Shown here in pieces: positions 10,221 through 21,025 of a stretch of DNA of 64,000 nt. Numbering within the stretch: position 1 is the stretch's first letter; every line of letters starts with the position of its first letter. The position numbers and the translations under genes were made by a program. The stretch is taken from the NCBI GenBank assembly GCA_025506515.1, contig CM046444.1:75291624-75355623 (forward strand), read 5' to 3'. The notes beneath the pieces were generated by a model that was not told the origin of the DNA, did not search any database, and saw only the letters and a list, made by a program, of their open reading frames with translations. The stretch is from Flaveria trinervia. Lineage: Eukaryota; Streptophyta; Magnoliopsida; Asterales; Asteraceae.

Positions 10221-12690
10221 GTAGCCTCGATAACTCGATGCTCCCCAACTCCTTCTGACCAATATCACCCTAACAAATGGGTGTTCTACATCTCCTACCA
10301 TGTAGCATCTCATATGGTGGCATACTAATCCTGGCATGATAGCTGTTGTTGTATGAGAATTCTGGTAACGGTAAGTGGTCATCCAACTTCACCCAAAATC
10401 AATAACACATGCCCAAAGCATGTATTCCAATGTCTCAATGGTCCTTTCTGACGGACGATCAGTTTGGAGAAGATAAGTTGTGCTAATATGTAACCTCGTC
10501 CCCATGGGGTCATGGAATTTCTTCCAAAATTTGGATGTAAACCGGGTGTCACGATAAGATACAATAGACACCGGCACACCATGACGAGTTACAATTTCCT
10601 TGATGAATAGATCCGCCAACCTCTAGACGAATATGTCTTGCGGATCGGTAGGAAGTGAGCACTCTTCGTCAAACGGTCAACAAACACCCATATGGCATCG
10701 TACCCTTTCGGAGTACGCGGCAGCTTCGTAATGAAATCCATGGTGATGTGCTCCCACTTCCATTTCGGTATATCTAAGGTTGGATCTTCCCATACGGTTT
10801 CTGATGCTCGGCCTTCACCTGTAGACAAGTAAGGCACTACTCACATACTCCACCATGTCACGTTTCATACCCGGCCACCAATAATCTTTCTTCATGTCTT
10901 GATACATCTTTGTGGCACCAGGATGATGGAGTAGCGAGTCTTGTGAGCTCATCTAAAATCTTCACTGTAGATCCCGAAAAACGAGGAATCCACGTTCTCC
11001 CGAATCGAGTTCTAACACCAAGTGTGTTCTCACCTAATTCTGCGACCAGACCTGTCATTCTCTCAGAGTTAAGATGATCTTCTTCAGTGCCTCATCTTGA
11101 AAGTCTTGGACTTGCTTCATCATGTCAGAGGTCATGATTAGTTGATATTCTTTCACCCGAATCGGATCGGGCCTCTCTTTTCGGCTAAGGGCATCAGCCA
11201 CCACGTTGGCTTTGCCGGATGGTAGTGGATCTCACAATCATAATCCTTATAAGTAGTTCCACCACATCCCTCTGCCTCATGTTCAGATCTTTCTGCTCAA
11301 AGAAGTACTTCAAGCTCTTGTGGTAGTTAGTGAAAATGGTGCACTTCATCCCATAAAGATAGTGCCTCCAAATCTTTAGCGCAAAGACCACGGCTGGTAG
11401 CTCCAAGTCATGAGTAGGATAATGACTTCATGAACCTTCAACTGTCGGGATGCTTAAGCTATAACCTTTCCTCTCTGTATTAACACACACCCTAACCCTG
11501 AGTAGGAAGCATCAGAATAAACCACCAGATCTTCACTTCCATCAGGTAATGACAGAACAGGAGCTTGAGTCAATTTCGCCTTCAATTCATAAAATGCCTC
11601 TCTTGAGCCTGACCCATACAAACTTCACATCCTTCCGGGTCAACTTAGTTAGTGGAGAAGCGATCTTAGAAAAGTCTGGATAAATCTTCTGTAGTAGCCC
11701 GCCAAACTTAAGAAGCTACGAATCTCGGATGGCGTCTTTGGAGACTTCCATTGCATCACTGCCTCCACCTTTGTCGAGTCCACCATAATCCCGTTAGGAT
11801 TCAACACATGACCCAAGAATTGAACCTCACGCAACCAGAACGCAGACTTGGAGAAATGGCGTACAACTTCTCCTTTCTCAACGTCTCCAAAACCTCTCGA
11901 ATATGTTCGGCATGCTCATTCTTGCTCTTCGAATAAATCAGGGTATCATCAATAAACACAACACTGATTTATCCAACATGGCCGACATACATAATTCATC
12001 AGGTCCATAAAAACAGCTGGTGCATTGGTCAAACCAAAAGACATGACCAGAAACTCGTATGACCATAGCACGTGCGAAAAGCTATTTTAGGGATATCTTG
12101 TTCCTTCACCATCAACTGATGGTAGCCCGGACGAAGATCTATCCTTGAAACAAACTAGCACCTTGGAGCTGATCAAACAATCGTGAATCCTTGGTAACGG
12201 GTATCGATTCTTCACTGTCAACTTATTTAGCTCACGGTAGTCAATACACATCTTCATACTACCGTCTTTCTTCTCTCACGAACAAGACCGGAGCACCCCA
12301 AGGAGAGATACTTGGTCTAATGAACCTTATCAAGCAGCTCTTGCAACTACTCCATCAGCTCTTTCATCTCCATCGGAGCCAACCGATACGGTGCCTTGGC
12401 AACAGGTTGAGCACTCGATATCCAGTCAATCTGGAACTCGATCTCACGGTAGGTGGGCACTCCTGGTAAGTCTTCTGGGAACATGTCCGGAAAGTCGCAC
12501 ACAACCGGTACATCAGACAGTTGTAGCGTGGCTGTATCCACATCCTTTACATAAGCCAAGTAGGCGCTACATCCACGCCTCATACACTTTCCCGCTACCG
12601 CCATTGGGATTACTTTCGGGATCGTAGTAACCCGATCCCCATAAACAGTTACCAAACTCCCGTCAGGCGCTGTCAACGATCATCTTCTTG
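10221..12690 (-). pseudogene. pol: G pol (RT, RNase H, integrase), duplication unit 1
   Basis: On the - strand from high to low coordinates, one finds RT, then RNase H, then integrase, all shattered into short open pieces. Recognisable pieces are RT text near 12440-12350 and 11834-11649 (FLGHVLNPNGIMVDSTKVEA), RNase H near 11406-11290 (PAVVFALKIWRHYLYG), and the integrase core near 10837-10590 (HITMDFITKLPRTPKG) and 10619-10389. They correspond piece by piece to the longer ORFs of unit 2. The breaks are nearly all single-base deletions. Either this copy decayed, or the assembly carries unpolished sequence; the pattern fits the second explanation better than ordinary ageing by substitution. 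Confidence 0.8.
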
Positions 12691-13396
12691 CAACACATAA
12701 TGTTCACTCGGAATCCGCCAACCAATCCATCACAAGGACCAAATCGAAACCACCTAAGGTCATCACAAATGGTCTAACAGGAAACTTATGACCATCTAGT
12801 TCCACATCACAGTTCTTTATCATCTCCGAAATACTGGTAGACTTACCCATGGTAGTTTCTACATCAAAGGGCGCATCAACGTATACTACTAACGGGCAGC
12901 TTAGCACAAAAAGCAGCAGAAATAAAACTTTTACTAGCACACGAATCAAATAACATAGAAGCTAAAGTTTGGTTCACCATAAAACATACAGACACGACAT
13001 CGGGGTCCATCCTAGCCTCCTCGTGTGTCATGGTAAATGCCCTGACGCTCGCCCTCGGTCCTTCACCTCCCGTCTCTTCGCCTCTGAACCCTCAGCCGTC
13101 GGCTTCTTACAATCCTTACACATGTGACCCTCATCACCATAGTTATAGCACCAGAAGGTACAACAGTCCTTTGCCATGTGCCCCGCCTTCCCACATTTGA
13201 AGCACAAGTTCGACCCAAACCTACATTCCCCAATATGCTCCCTTCCACACTTGCCACACCTTTTCGACCCCGCACTTGATGTGAACACACGACGGTCATC
13301 CACCCGTGCCTTCTTCTTACCAGTCTAGGTGTCACCCCGACCAAACCTCTTCCCATTCCAGTTTTGATCACCTCCACTCTTCTGCTCCCTTCAGTC
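12691..13396 (-). pseudogene. gag-PR: G gag zinc-knuckle and protease region, duplication unit 1
   Basis: This part contains a tandem zinc-knuckle segment with CFKCGKAGHMAKDC and CYNYGDEGHMCKDC (13200-13110), with a further CGKCGREHIGEC cluster upstream at about 13260-13230. The protease region follows at about 13000-12700. The second knuckle has Tyr in place of a zinc ligand. The upstream end is cut at 13396, where gag sequence is joined directly to the integrase end of unit 2, so this copy has no gag N-terminus. The protease site reads Asp-Ser-Cys, as in unit 2. Confidence 0.75.
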
Positions 13397-13566
13397 GTAG
13401 CCTCGATAACCTCGATGCTCCCCAACTCCTTCTGACCAATATCACCCTAACAAATGGGTGTTCTACATCTCCTACCATGTAGCATCTCATATGGTGGCAT
13501 ACTAATCCTGGCATGATAGCTGTTGTTGTATGAGAATTCTGGTAACGGTAAGTGGTCATCCCAACT

Positions 13567-14622
13567 TCACCCAAAATCAATAACACATGCCCAAAGCATG
13601 TATTCCAATGTCTCAATGGTCCTTTCTGACGGACGATCAGTTTGGAGAAGATAAGTTGTGCTAATATGTAACCTCGTCCCCATGGGGTCATGGAATTTCT
13701 TCCAAAATTTGGATGTAAACCGGGTGTCACGATAAGATACAATAGACACCGGCACACCATGACGAGTTACAATTTCCTTGATGAATAGATCCGCCAACCT
13801 CTTAGACGAATATGTCTTGCGGATCGGTAGGAAGTGAGCACTCTTCGTCAAACGGTCAACAAACACCCATATGGCATCGTACCCTTTCGGAGTACGCGGC
13901 AGCTTCGTAATGAAATCCATGGTGATGTGCTCCCACTTCCATTTCGGTATATCTAAAGGTTGGATCTTCCCATACGGTTTCTGATGCTCGGCCTTCACCT
14001 GTAGACAAGTAAGGCACTTACTCACATACTCCACCATGTCACGTTTCATACCCGGCCACCAATAATCTTTCTTCATGTCTTGATACATCTTTGTGGCACC
14101 AGGATGAATGGAGTAGCGAGTCTTGTGAGCTTCATCTAAAATCTTCACCTGTAGATCCCCAAAACGAGGAATCCACGTTCTCCCGAATCGAGTTCTAACA
14201 CCAAGTGTGTTCTCACCTAATTCTGCGACCAGACCTGTCATTCTCTCAGAGTTAAGATGATCTTCTTTCAGTGCCTCATCTTGAAAGTCTTGGACTTGCT
14301 TCATCATGTCAGAGGTCATGATTAGTTGATATTCTTTCACCCGAATCGGATCGGGCCTCTCTTTTCGGCTAAGGGCATCAGCCACCACGTTGGCTTTGCC
14401 CGGATGGTAGTGGATCTCACAATCATAATCCTTTATAAGTTCCAACCATCGCCTCTGCCTCATGTTCAGATCTTTCTGCTCAAAGAAGTACTTCAAGCTC
14501 TTGTGGTTAGTGAAAATGGTGCACTTCATCCCATAAAGATAGTGCCTCCAAATCTTTAGCGCAAAGACCACGGCTGGTAGCTCCAAGTCATGAGTAGGAT
14601 AATTGACTTCATGAACCTTCAA
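13567..14622 (-). pseudogene. pol (RH-INT): G RNase H and integrase, unit 2 (351-codon open segment)
   Basis: The segment begins in RNase H (LPAVVFALKIWRHYLYG, then TNHKSLKYFF, then NVVADALSRK). It passes through the HHCC zinc domain of integrase (HPGATKMYQDMKKDYWWPG, then CLTCLQVKAEH) and into the core with catalytic Asp in HITMDFITKLP, the second Asp in SYRDTRFTSKFW, and Glu in PSERTIETLE. It ends at 13567 after Val-Ile-Asp-Phe-Gly by a frameshift. A TAA near 14635 (Val-Ile-Ala-stop-Ala-Ser-Arg) separates it from RT. The DDE residues are present, although Asp-Arg-Asp has become Tyr-Arg-Asp. Without the joined C-terminus and chromodomain it cannot be a normal integrase. Confidence 0.85.
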
Positions 14623-14634
14623 CTGTCGGGATGC

Positions 14635-15536
14635 TTAAGCTATAACCTTTCCTCTCTGTATTAACACACACCCTAACCCTGAGTAGGAAGCATCAGAATA
14701 AACCACCAGATCTTCACTTCCATCAGGTAATGACAGAACAGGAGCTTGAGTCAATTTCGCCTTCAATTCATAAAATGCCTTCTCTTGAGCCTGACCCCAT
14801 ACAAACTTCACATCCTTCCGGGTCAACTTAGTTAGTGGAGAAGCGATCTTAGAAAAGTCTTGGATAAATCTTCTGTAGTAGCCCGCCAAACTTAAGAAGC
14901 TACGAATCTCGGATGGCGTCTTTGGAGACTTCCATTGCATCACTGCCTCCACCTTTGTCGAGTCCACCATAATCCCGTTAGGATTCAACACATGACCCAA
15001 GAATTGAACCTCACGCAACCAGAACGCAGACTTGGAGAAATTGGCGTACAACTTCTCCTTTCTCAACGTCTCCAAAACCTCTCGAATATGTTCGGCATGC
15101 TCATTCTTGCTCTTCGAATAAATCAGGGTATCATCAATAAACACAATCACTGATTTATCCAACATTGGCCGACATACATAATTCATCAGGTCCATAAAAA
15201 CAGCTGGTGCATTGGTCAAACCAAAAGACATGACCAGAAACTCGTAGTGACCATAGCACGTGCGAAAAGCTATTTTAGGGATATCTTGTTCCTTCACCAT
15301 CAACTGATGGTAGCCCGACCGAAGATCTATCCTTGAGAACAAACTAGCACCTTGGAGCTGATCAAACAAATCGTGAATCCTTGGTAACGGGTATCGATTC
15401 TTCACTGTCAACTTATTTAGCTCACGGTAGTCAATACACATCTTCATACTACCGTCTTTCTTCTTCACGAACAAGACCGGAGCACCCCAAGGAGAGATAC
15501 TTGGTCTAATGAACCCTTATCAAGCAGCTCTTGCAA
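14635..15536 (-). pseudogene. pol (RT): G reverse transcriptase, unit 2
   Basis: A 279-codon open run (15474-14635) holds the gypsy RT blocks: KMCIDYRELNKLTVKNRYPL, SLFSRIDLRSGYHQ, YEFLVMSFGLTNAP, the catalytic Phe-Ile-Asp-Asp at 15141-15130, LGHVLNPNGI and FLSLAGYYRRFI. It runs on into the RNase H start (SDASYSGLGCVL). All RT motifs are intact. The region between protease and this run (about 15536-15475) has a one-base loss just before the Ile-Arg-Pro-Ser segment, and the run ends at a TAA at its 3' end. It is the best-kept domain of G. Confidence 0.9.
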
Positions 15537-16496
15537 CTACTCCATCAGCTCTTTCATCTCCATCGGAGCCAACCGATACGGTGCCTTGGCAACAGGTTGA
15601 GCACTCGATATCCAGTCAATCTGGAACTCGATCTCACGGTTAGGTGGCACTCCTGGTAAGTCTTCTGGGAACATGTCCGGAAAGTCGCACACAACCGGTA
15701 CATCAGACAGTTGTAGCGTGGCTGTATCCACATCCTTTACATAAGCCAAGTAGGCGCTACATCCACGCCTCATACACTTTCCCGCTACCGCCATTGGGAT
15801 TACTTTCGGGATCGTAGTAACCCGATCCCCATAAACAGTTACCAAACTCCCGTCAGGCGCTGTCAAACGAATCATCTTCTTGCAACACATAATGTTCACC
15901 TCGGAATCCGCCAACCAATCCATCACAAGGACCAAATCGAAACCACCTAAGGTCATCACAAATGGTCTAACAGGAAACTTATGACCATCTAGTTCCACAT
16001 CACAGTTCTTTATCATCTCCGAAATACTGGTAGACTTACCCATGGTAGTTTCTACATCAAAGGGCGCATCAACACGTATACTACTAACGGGCAGCTTAGC
16101 ACAAAAAGCAGCAGAAATAAAACTTTTACTAGCACACGAATCAAATAACATAGAAGCTAAAGTTTGGTTCACCATAAACATACCAGACACGACATCGGGG
16201 TCCATCCTAGCCTCCTCGTGTGTCATGGTAAATGCCCTGACGCTCGCCCTCGGTCCTTCACCTCCCGTCTTCTTCGCCTCTGAACCCTCAGCCGTCGGCT
16301 TCTTACAATCCTTACACATGTGACCCTCATCACCATAGTTATAGCACCAGAAGGTACAACAGTCCTTTGCCATGTGCCCCGCCTTCCCACTTTGAAGCAC
16401 AAGTTCGACCCAAACTACATTCCCCAATATGCTCCCTTCACACTTGCCACACCTTTTCGACCCCGCACTTGATGTGAACACACGACGGTCATCCAC
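15537..16496 (-). pseudogene. gag-PR: G zinc knuckles and aspartic protease, unit 2
   Basis: A 319-codon open segment. Residues 15-75 carry the zinc-knuckle region (GKAGHMAKDC, CYNYGDEGHMCKDC), with part of the first knuckle altered relative to unit 1. The retropepsin domain follows, with LFDSCASKSFIS at about residues 136-147, then the C-terminal half and the pre-RT linker (VPVVCDFPDMFPEDLPGVPP). In gypsy proteases the site is Asp-Ser-Gly or Asp-Thr-Gly; here it is Asp-Ser-Cys, in both duplication units. Loss of the glycine should inactivate the enzyme, so the mutation predates the duplication. Confidence 0.85.
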
Positions 16497-16517
16497 CCGT
16501 GCCTTCTTCTTACCAGT

Positions 16518-17500
16518 CTAGGTGTCACCCCGACCAAACCTCTTCCCATTCCAGTTTTGATCACCTCCACTCTTCCTGCTCCCTTCAGTCACCACCACCG
16601 TTCTCTCATCATATAGTCTCCCTGTCAAATCCACCGCCGACCTAAACGTGCTCGGCCGGGCAGCGATCATGTGCGTGCGAATATCCACTGGCAAACCCTG
16701 AATATACCTCTTGATCTTTCGAGACAGAGGTGTCACCTGATTTGGCACCAGACGTGCCATCTCGTTGAACTTTGGGGTGTACTATTGGTGTGTCATGGTT
16801 CTCGCCTCCAGCTGCCGGAATTCTCTCTCAACCTTATCCATCTCTCTATAAGGATAGAACTCCTCGATCACAAACTTCTTCAACACCAACCATCTCATTC
16901 TCTGGATCGCCGACTACCCTCGGCTTGGACTATATTGTTCCACCAGCATAGAGTCGAGTCTACAAATGAGTGGGTAGCAAACTTCACCTTCTGTCCTCCC
17001 GGCACTAGTTGATATCAAGAACAACCTCCATTTCCCTCACCACTGGTGAGCAGCAGTAGCAGTGTCATTACCATCAAAAGTTGGGGTCTTGCATCTCATA
17101 AATGTCCCATAGTTACAGCCTCGTCCCGCCTCGGCACAGGTTCTTCTTTTTCCTCTACCTCATTATCCGAGGGAACCGTTTCCGGCTCTGGTTGTTCCCG
17201 TCCTACCGAGGTCTTGTTCTCTCCTTTCTTTCCTCTTCTCGTACAACCTTGATAACTTCAGTCACTAGAGACGGTAAGATCGTCTGCATGACTTCTTGAA
17301 CTTCTTCAACATCAGCCTCCTTCACTGCGGCTCTCAGATTGGCGCTCTCGTCGCCACCCTCCGGATAAGGGGTGTGTAGTTCTTCATGAACCACCTTTTC
17401 CATTTGGGTCTTCCTATCTGGGGTCGCGGCTCAGCACCAAGCCCATCACAACCACCTCCATGAGAGGTTTTCGAAGATCTACCATGAGCCATTCACATGC
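16518..17500 (-). pseudogene. gag: G gag (N-terminal and capsid region)
   Basis: The clearest piece is 16760-16518, with LSRKIKRYIQGLPVDIRTHM and STFRSAVDLTGRLYDE, which is the end of the chromoviral capsid-like gag domain. Upstream, text translating around 16800-16890 (a Glu-Arg-Glu-Phe-x-x-Leu-like stretch) and an acidic N-terminal piece at 17403-17203 belong to the same gene in other frames. The likely start is the ATG at about 17489-17487 (Met-Ala-His-Gly). Several frameshifts separate the parts. The tail runs into the zinc knuckles at 16496. Confidence 0.7.
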
Positions 17501-17826
17501 ACACTGAAAGATTCAAACACCAACACGGTATTTAAGGGAACAGCTCAGTTTATGTCATGTATAGTAAGTCCCTAATTACAGTGGCCAATTGTGATTAGCC
17601 ACTTACTTTACTCTTCATACCCCAAGCATTACCTATCCTTATGACATCAGCATTTAAGTCTACATACAACACATAACCACATACCATGCGCACATAAAAC
17701 CGATTAACATTATGAAAATATATGATCGCACGCAGCTACTCAGATTGGATTCCCTTCCCTTTTCGCCCCATTCTCAGTTGAAGTTAAGGTTTACTTTGAA
17801 AATTTACCCATTTCACTTAAACTTTG
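17501..17826 (-). other. G leader between PBS and gag
   Basis: About 325 non-coding bases lie between the PBS and the gag start. There is no ORF and no strong repeat. It has the expected place and size for an untranslated leader that would hold the packaging signal. Confidence 0.6.
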
Positions 17827-17838
17827 GCTCTGATACCA
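17827..17838 (-). other. G primer binding site (initiator Met tRNA)
   Basis: TGGTATCAGAGC on the - strand, complementary to the 3' end of plant initiator methionine tRNA, lies three bases from the LTR end at 17842. Confidence 0.9.
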
Positions 17839-17841
17839 ACT

Positions 17842-18128
17842 TGTAAGGCCCCATTCCCAGGACGCTTATAGTTGGATCCTCATCGCACATAAAACATATA
17901 ATTACATTTGTATTTCATAAAGCATCATAGTGGAAACATTTAAAAATGACATTTCATTTCAATATAGTAGCTTTTGCAAAATAATACAACATTAATTAGT
18001 TACAAAATACATTGTTGCATTACATGACAAAATCATTATATAAATGGATGCCATCCCAAAAGAGCTGAAGAGCCACCTCGTGCAATCCTCAACAATCGTT
18101 ACCTGCCAACTGGAAACACATCAAAGTC
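17842..18128 (-). repeat. G 5' LTR, inner segment (interrupted by A)
   Basis: The segment begins TGTAAGGCCCC on the + strand next to the PBS. It is cut at 18128, where the A target duplication AAGTC ends, and continues at 32253 after A. Without A, the join reads ...CATCAAAGTC|AGCGTTGC. Confidence 0.85.
18124..18128. other. Target site duplication of A, left copy (AAGTC)
   Basis: AAGTC immediately precedes the A 3' LTR and recurs at 32248-32252 after the A 5' LTR. Exact 5-bp agreement proves a standard LTR-element insertion. Confidence 0.95.
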
Positions 18129-18864
18129 TGTTAGGATCGTGTATTGAACGAAATACTAACCGATATACGTGTATACCAATCAAATAATGCGGAATCCTAT
18201 TTGATTGGCGATCCAATCAGTGAGAACACACGTAGAAACAATTATGGATTGAATCTAAATGTTAAGAATGATTGGGAATCGATCTAGTGTGATCTATGAC
18301 TTGGAACAGGTTCTTAGAGGTCTCTAGACGGCTAGGTACAATCTAGTACGTAGGTATTTGAAGTGTTTTGTTTTTCACGATTTAAGTGGTATTTATAGGT
18401 TAGGGTTTCTCATTCGGGCGACTGAACCAGTAGCATGGTTCAGTCGTGCGATTGAGTCATGCGGTTGATCCATTCGCACGACTAAGTGTTCAGTCGTGCG
18501 ACAGAGTCAATCTCATGTTACAATCATGCGACTAATCCAGTCTCCTGGTTCAGTCGTGCGACTGGTTCATTAGCATGAAGTTGTTCATGCGTATGGTCCA
18601 TTAGCATGGGCCAATCGCATGAGAACTTCATTTGATTAAGTTTGAATATGTTTCATAATCATTATTTGACTTAGATCTATTCAAACAACCACAAACCTAT
18701 ATAGTTAGTTCAATAAGCGTTATTACATACTAAGCAATGAAATATTCAACATTATAAGCACAACCACACATTGTATTTTATTAAGTGCCCATTCAATTAC
18801 ATATGTGTAAGACAATAAATACATTTTACATTAAGTTCAAAAACTAGGTGCACATGTATCTACA
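18129..18864 (-). repeat. A 3' LTR
   Basis: TG...CA ends, next to a PPT at 18865. The U3 part (about 18410-18610) is packed with TTCAGTCGTGCGACTG-type palindromes. A TATA box (TATAAATA) follows at 18397-18390 on the - strand. Confidence 0.95.
18390..18397 (-). promoter_or_regulatory. A LTR TATA box (3' LTR copy)
   Basis: TATAAATA in the context CCTATAAATACC, directly downstream of the palindrome array. The 5' LTR copy, the one that would drive the genomic RNA, is at 31783-31776. Confidence 0.6.
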
Positions 18865-18877
18865 AACTCCCCCTTGG
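18865..18877 (-). other. A polypurine tract
   Basis: CCAAGGGGGAGTT on the - strand abuts the 3' LTR start TGTAGATAC. It has the standard position and sequence for copia plus-strand priming. Confidence 0.9.
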
Positions 18878-20090
18878 ACCTAGTTTCATCTACTGTCTTA
18901 CATTCTTCATAAGCTCTTCATACTTGTTGTACTTCTCCTCTCTTGTGACTCCTACATGTTTTTCAACAGCAAAGTAGACTCGTATCATATTTTGGAATTG
19001 GAGAGCTTGTACAATATTCTGTGAGTCATAGAATAGTGGCCACTTGTATAAGGTGTAAACATCATCAGATGACAAGTTAGCAAGCCACATGGGGTTAAAC
19101 ACCCTGATGGTTTCCATAATACAATTTTTGTTCAACACTATGACTGCCTCGCCTGTTCTCCAATCATAGTACCACCAGCTAAAGTGTGGAGTGAAATCTT
19201 ATGGCATTCCCGTAGAGGGATTCTTGACATTATGCGTGGAGGACTCCACTTCAGCACTATTTAAGGCTTCCCAATTATGGCATCAACTTCAAATCTCCTC
19301 ATATACCTTGTTGGTTGTTGAGGCTTGAAGTTGACCCACCGGGTGTGGTACTATCCCTTTAAAGCTACTTCAAACCAGCCTGACATCTTATGAGGGTTAG
19401 CATACAACAATTTTAATTTTGCTAACTGGTTAAGCTCAAAACCTGGAAGAGTCTTCAGATCGTGTGGGAATCTGAAGTACTCAATCCCCTTCTCTCTTTT
19501 AACAACGTAAACATTCAAATCTTCAAAATAGGCCCACGCTATAATTTGCCTGACACCTTGTGATGCTTCTTCACTTTATACAGTTTGGTGTAGAAGTTTA
19601 ACGTTGGCGCACTACGCTGGGCTCTAACTTCTGCAAAACACGCTGCCCATTCAGCCTTTCTGATATTTACGCCGACTTCTGAGGCTTGGGCCTTGTCTTC
19701 CTTCTTTTCAGACTCTTGCTCCATTTTATCTGGAGTTTCAAAAGTTTCACTAACAAGGGAGTCACCCAAATTGGGGACTACATTTCCCTCCTTGTCAGCG
19801 TACTCTAGATAATGTTGAGTAGTGACGTCTTCAATCTTGATTTCATCAACATCCTTAAGCTCATCGTCACTGTGAATGTCCATCGTAGGAGCATCCTTCA
19901 CTATCTCGTCAGGATTCAGTCTGAACATCTCAGTAAGTTGCTCGCCAGTAAGGTCGTGGATTATTTCTCCTTTTCAGGAGTGTAACTCACAGACCTCCTG
20001 ACTATCCCTTGCAGATCAAGTATCATTGTGAGTTGAGACTTGATCTGTAAAGGTGAGCAACGTCATATTCATCTTGCTGAGATGTGTGAT

Positions 20091-20233
20091 CTGCTTGATT
20101 TAAACATATAACACATTATACATCAGTCAATAATCAAAACAGAAACCATTAACAAAATATAACATTATGTACATTAATTTGATACAATATTCAAATACAC
20201 ATGATTTTAAATAACATAAACACTATGCATTAC
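20091..20233 (-). other. Candidate 143-bp intron in A ORF3
   Basis: An AT-rich stretch interrupts coding sequence. On the - strand it begins AAGA|GTAATG and ends TCAAGCAG|ATC, fitting GT-AG splice sites. Unspliced, the Asp/Gly-rich frame ends at a TAG a few codons in. Spliced, it continues as DKNHTSQQDEYDVAHLYRSS before the next break. Splicing is inferred from sequence only. Confidence 0.35.
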
Positions 20234-20399
20234 TCTTGTCTTGAATCATGTGTGCCTCTGCTGATGGGGCTGATGTAGAGGCACCTTTGTCTTGAGCTTT
20301 CTTGGTCCTCCTTTCACTTGCTGATGTGGCACCTGTAGCCGATGTATCCCCTTCTCCTTCATCATCATCACCTGCATCATCACCTCCCTCTGTATCTTC

Positions 20400-20452
20400 A
20401 CCTTGATCATCACCATCATCATCATCATCACTACCATCACCATCACCATCAT
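20400..20452. repeat. (CAT)n-like trinucleotide tract
   Basis: Imperfect CATCAT/CACCAT repeats encoding the Asp/Gly run of ORF3-A on the - strand. A Met/Val-rich ORF in another frame is its shadow. Confidence 0.8.
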
Positions 20453-20819
20453 CTCATCTCCTTCTCTGATCTTTAGTGCTCATCCTTCGATCCTTTGAGC
20501 CTCAACATGATGGTCTTGTTAGTAGCCTCCAACTCCTCTATCCGCTTTGCTGAATGGAAATTTTGCTCCTGGAGTTGGGACATCTCTAGGCTCTGAGCAG
20601 CCATCTGCTGTGCCTACTGCTTAATCAGTTGTGCCTGCTGAGATATCTGTTGATATTATGCAGCAGTAAGCTCTACTAATGGATTAGTCTAGGCAGTCTT
20701 CTTGTCATCGGCTGCCAACAACTTAAGCATCATACGGTTTAGTGCTGAGAGTTGTTCCTCTACCCTACTAGGAGGTAGAGATGATCCAGATGGAAATGAG
20801 GGATAAGATGATGGTCCTG

Positions 20820-21025
20820 CTTGGTGGCTAGAGGTGGTGGTGGTGGTAGTGGTGAAGATTGGGGGTGGTATAGATGTGGGTGGTGGTGGATGAGCTGTAG
20901 TGGTGATGGATTGGATGTGGGTAAGTGGTGGAGTGGGTGTGGTAGTGGTGTGTGAGGTAGTAGAGGTGGTGGTAGTGGTGGAAGGTGTGGCTAAGGTAGT
21001 GGTTGTGGTGGTAGATGAGGTCAGG
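20820..21025 (-). repeat. Thr/Pro low-complexity coding repeat in A ORF3
   Basis: GGTGGT/GTAGTG-type trinucleotide repeats on + encode runs of Thr with Pro, Ser and His on the - strand. This looks like simple-sequence expansion within a linker. Confidence 0.7.

Larger units (their letters stand above)
10221..13396 (-). repeat. G internal duplication, unit 1 (3176 bp)
   Basis: The sequence from GTAGCCTCGATA (10221) to TTCAGTC (13396) recurs almost exactly at 13397-16590. The junction TCAGTC|GTAGCC at 13391-13402 has TCAGTC microhomology with 10215-10220 and 16585-16590. Unit 1 differs from unit 2 mostly by one- and two-base deletions (for example around 10621, 10930, 10967, 11085, 11218), not substitutions. 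That is why its reading frames are far more fragmented. Confidence 0.9.
13397..16590 (-). repeat. G internal duplication, unit 2 (3194 bp)
   Basis: This is the better-preserved unit. On its right it is continuous with gag and the PBS; on its left it ends within the integrase C-terminal region at 13397, where it meets unit 1. It carries longer ORFs (960-1056 bp) than unit 1 because it has fewer small deletions. Confidence 0.9.
8843..18128 (-). mobile_element. Element G: Ty3/gypsy chromovirus (Tekay/Del type), main part
   Basis: Read on the - strand: 5' LTR end, PBS, gag, protease, RT, RNase H, integrase, chromodomain, PPT, 3' LTR. That order, with integrase after RNase H and a C-terminal chromodomain, defines chromoviruses. 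The 5' LTR is interrupted at 18128 by element A and resumes at 32253-33625. The pol region contains a 3.18-kb direct duplication (10221-13396 and 13397-16590). The 3' LTR is truncated at 8843. The element is the host of A and so predates it. Tekay/Del assignment rests on the chromodomain sequence and long LTR and is an inference. Confidence 0.9.

Noticed and set aside
17827..17838. tRNA gene fragment
   Set aside because: Only the 12-base primer site complementary to tRNA-Met is present, next to an LTR end; no cloverleaf sequence.
20246..20452. Met/Val-rich short ORF on -
   Set aside because: Shadow frame of the Asp/Gly-rich ORF3-A segment across a CAT-type trinucleotide tract.
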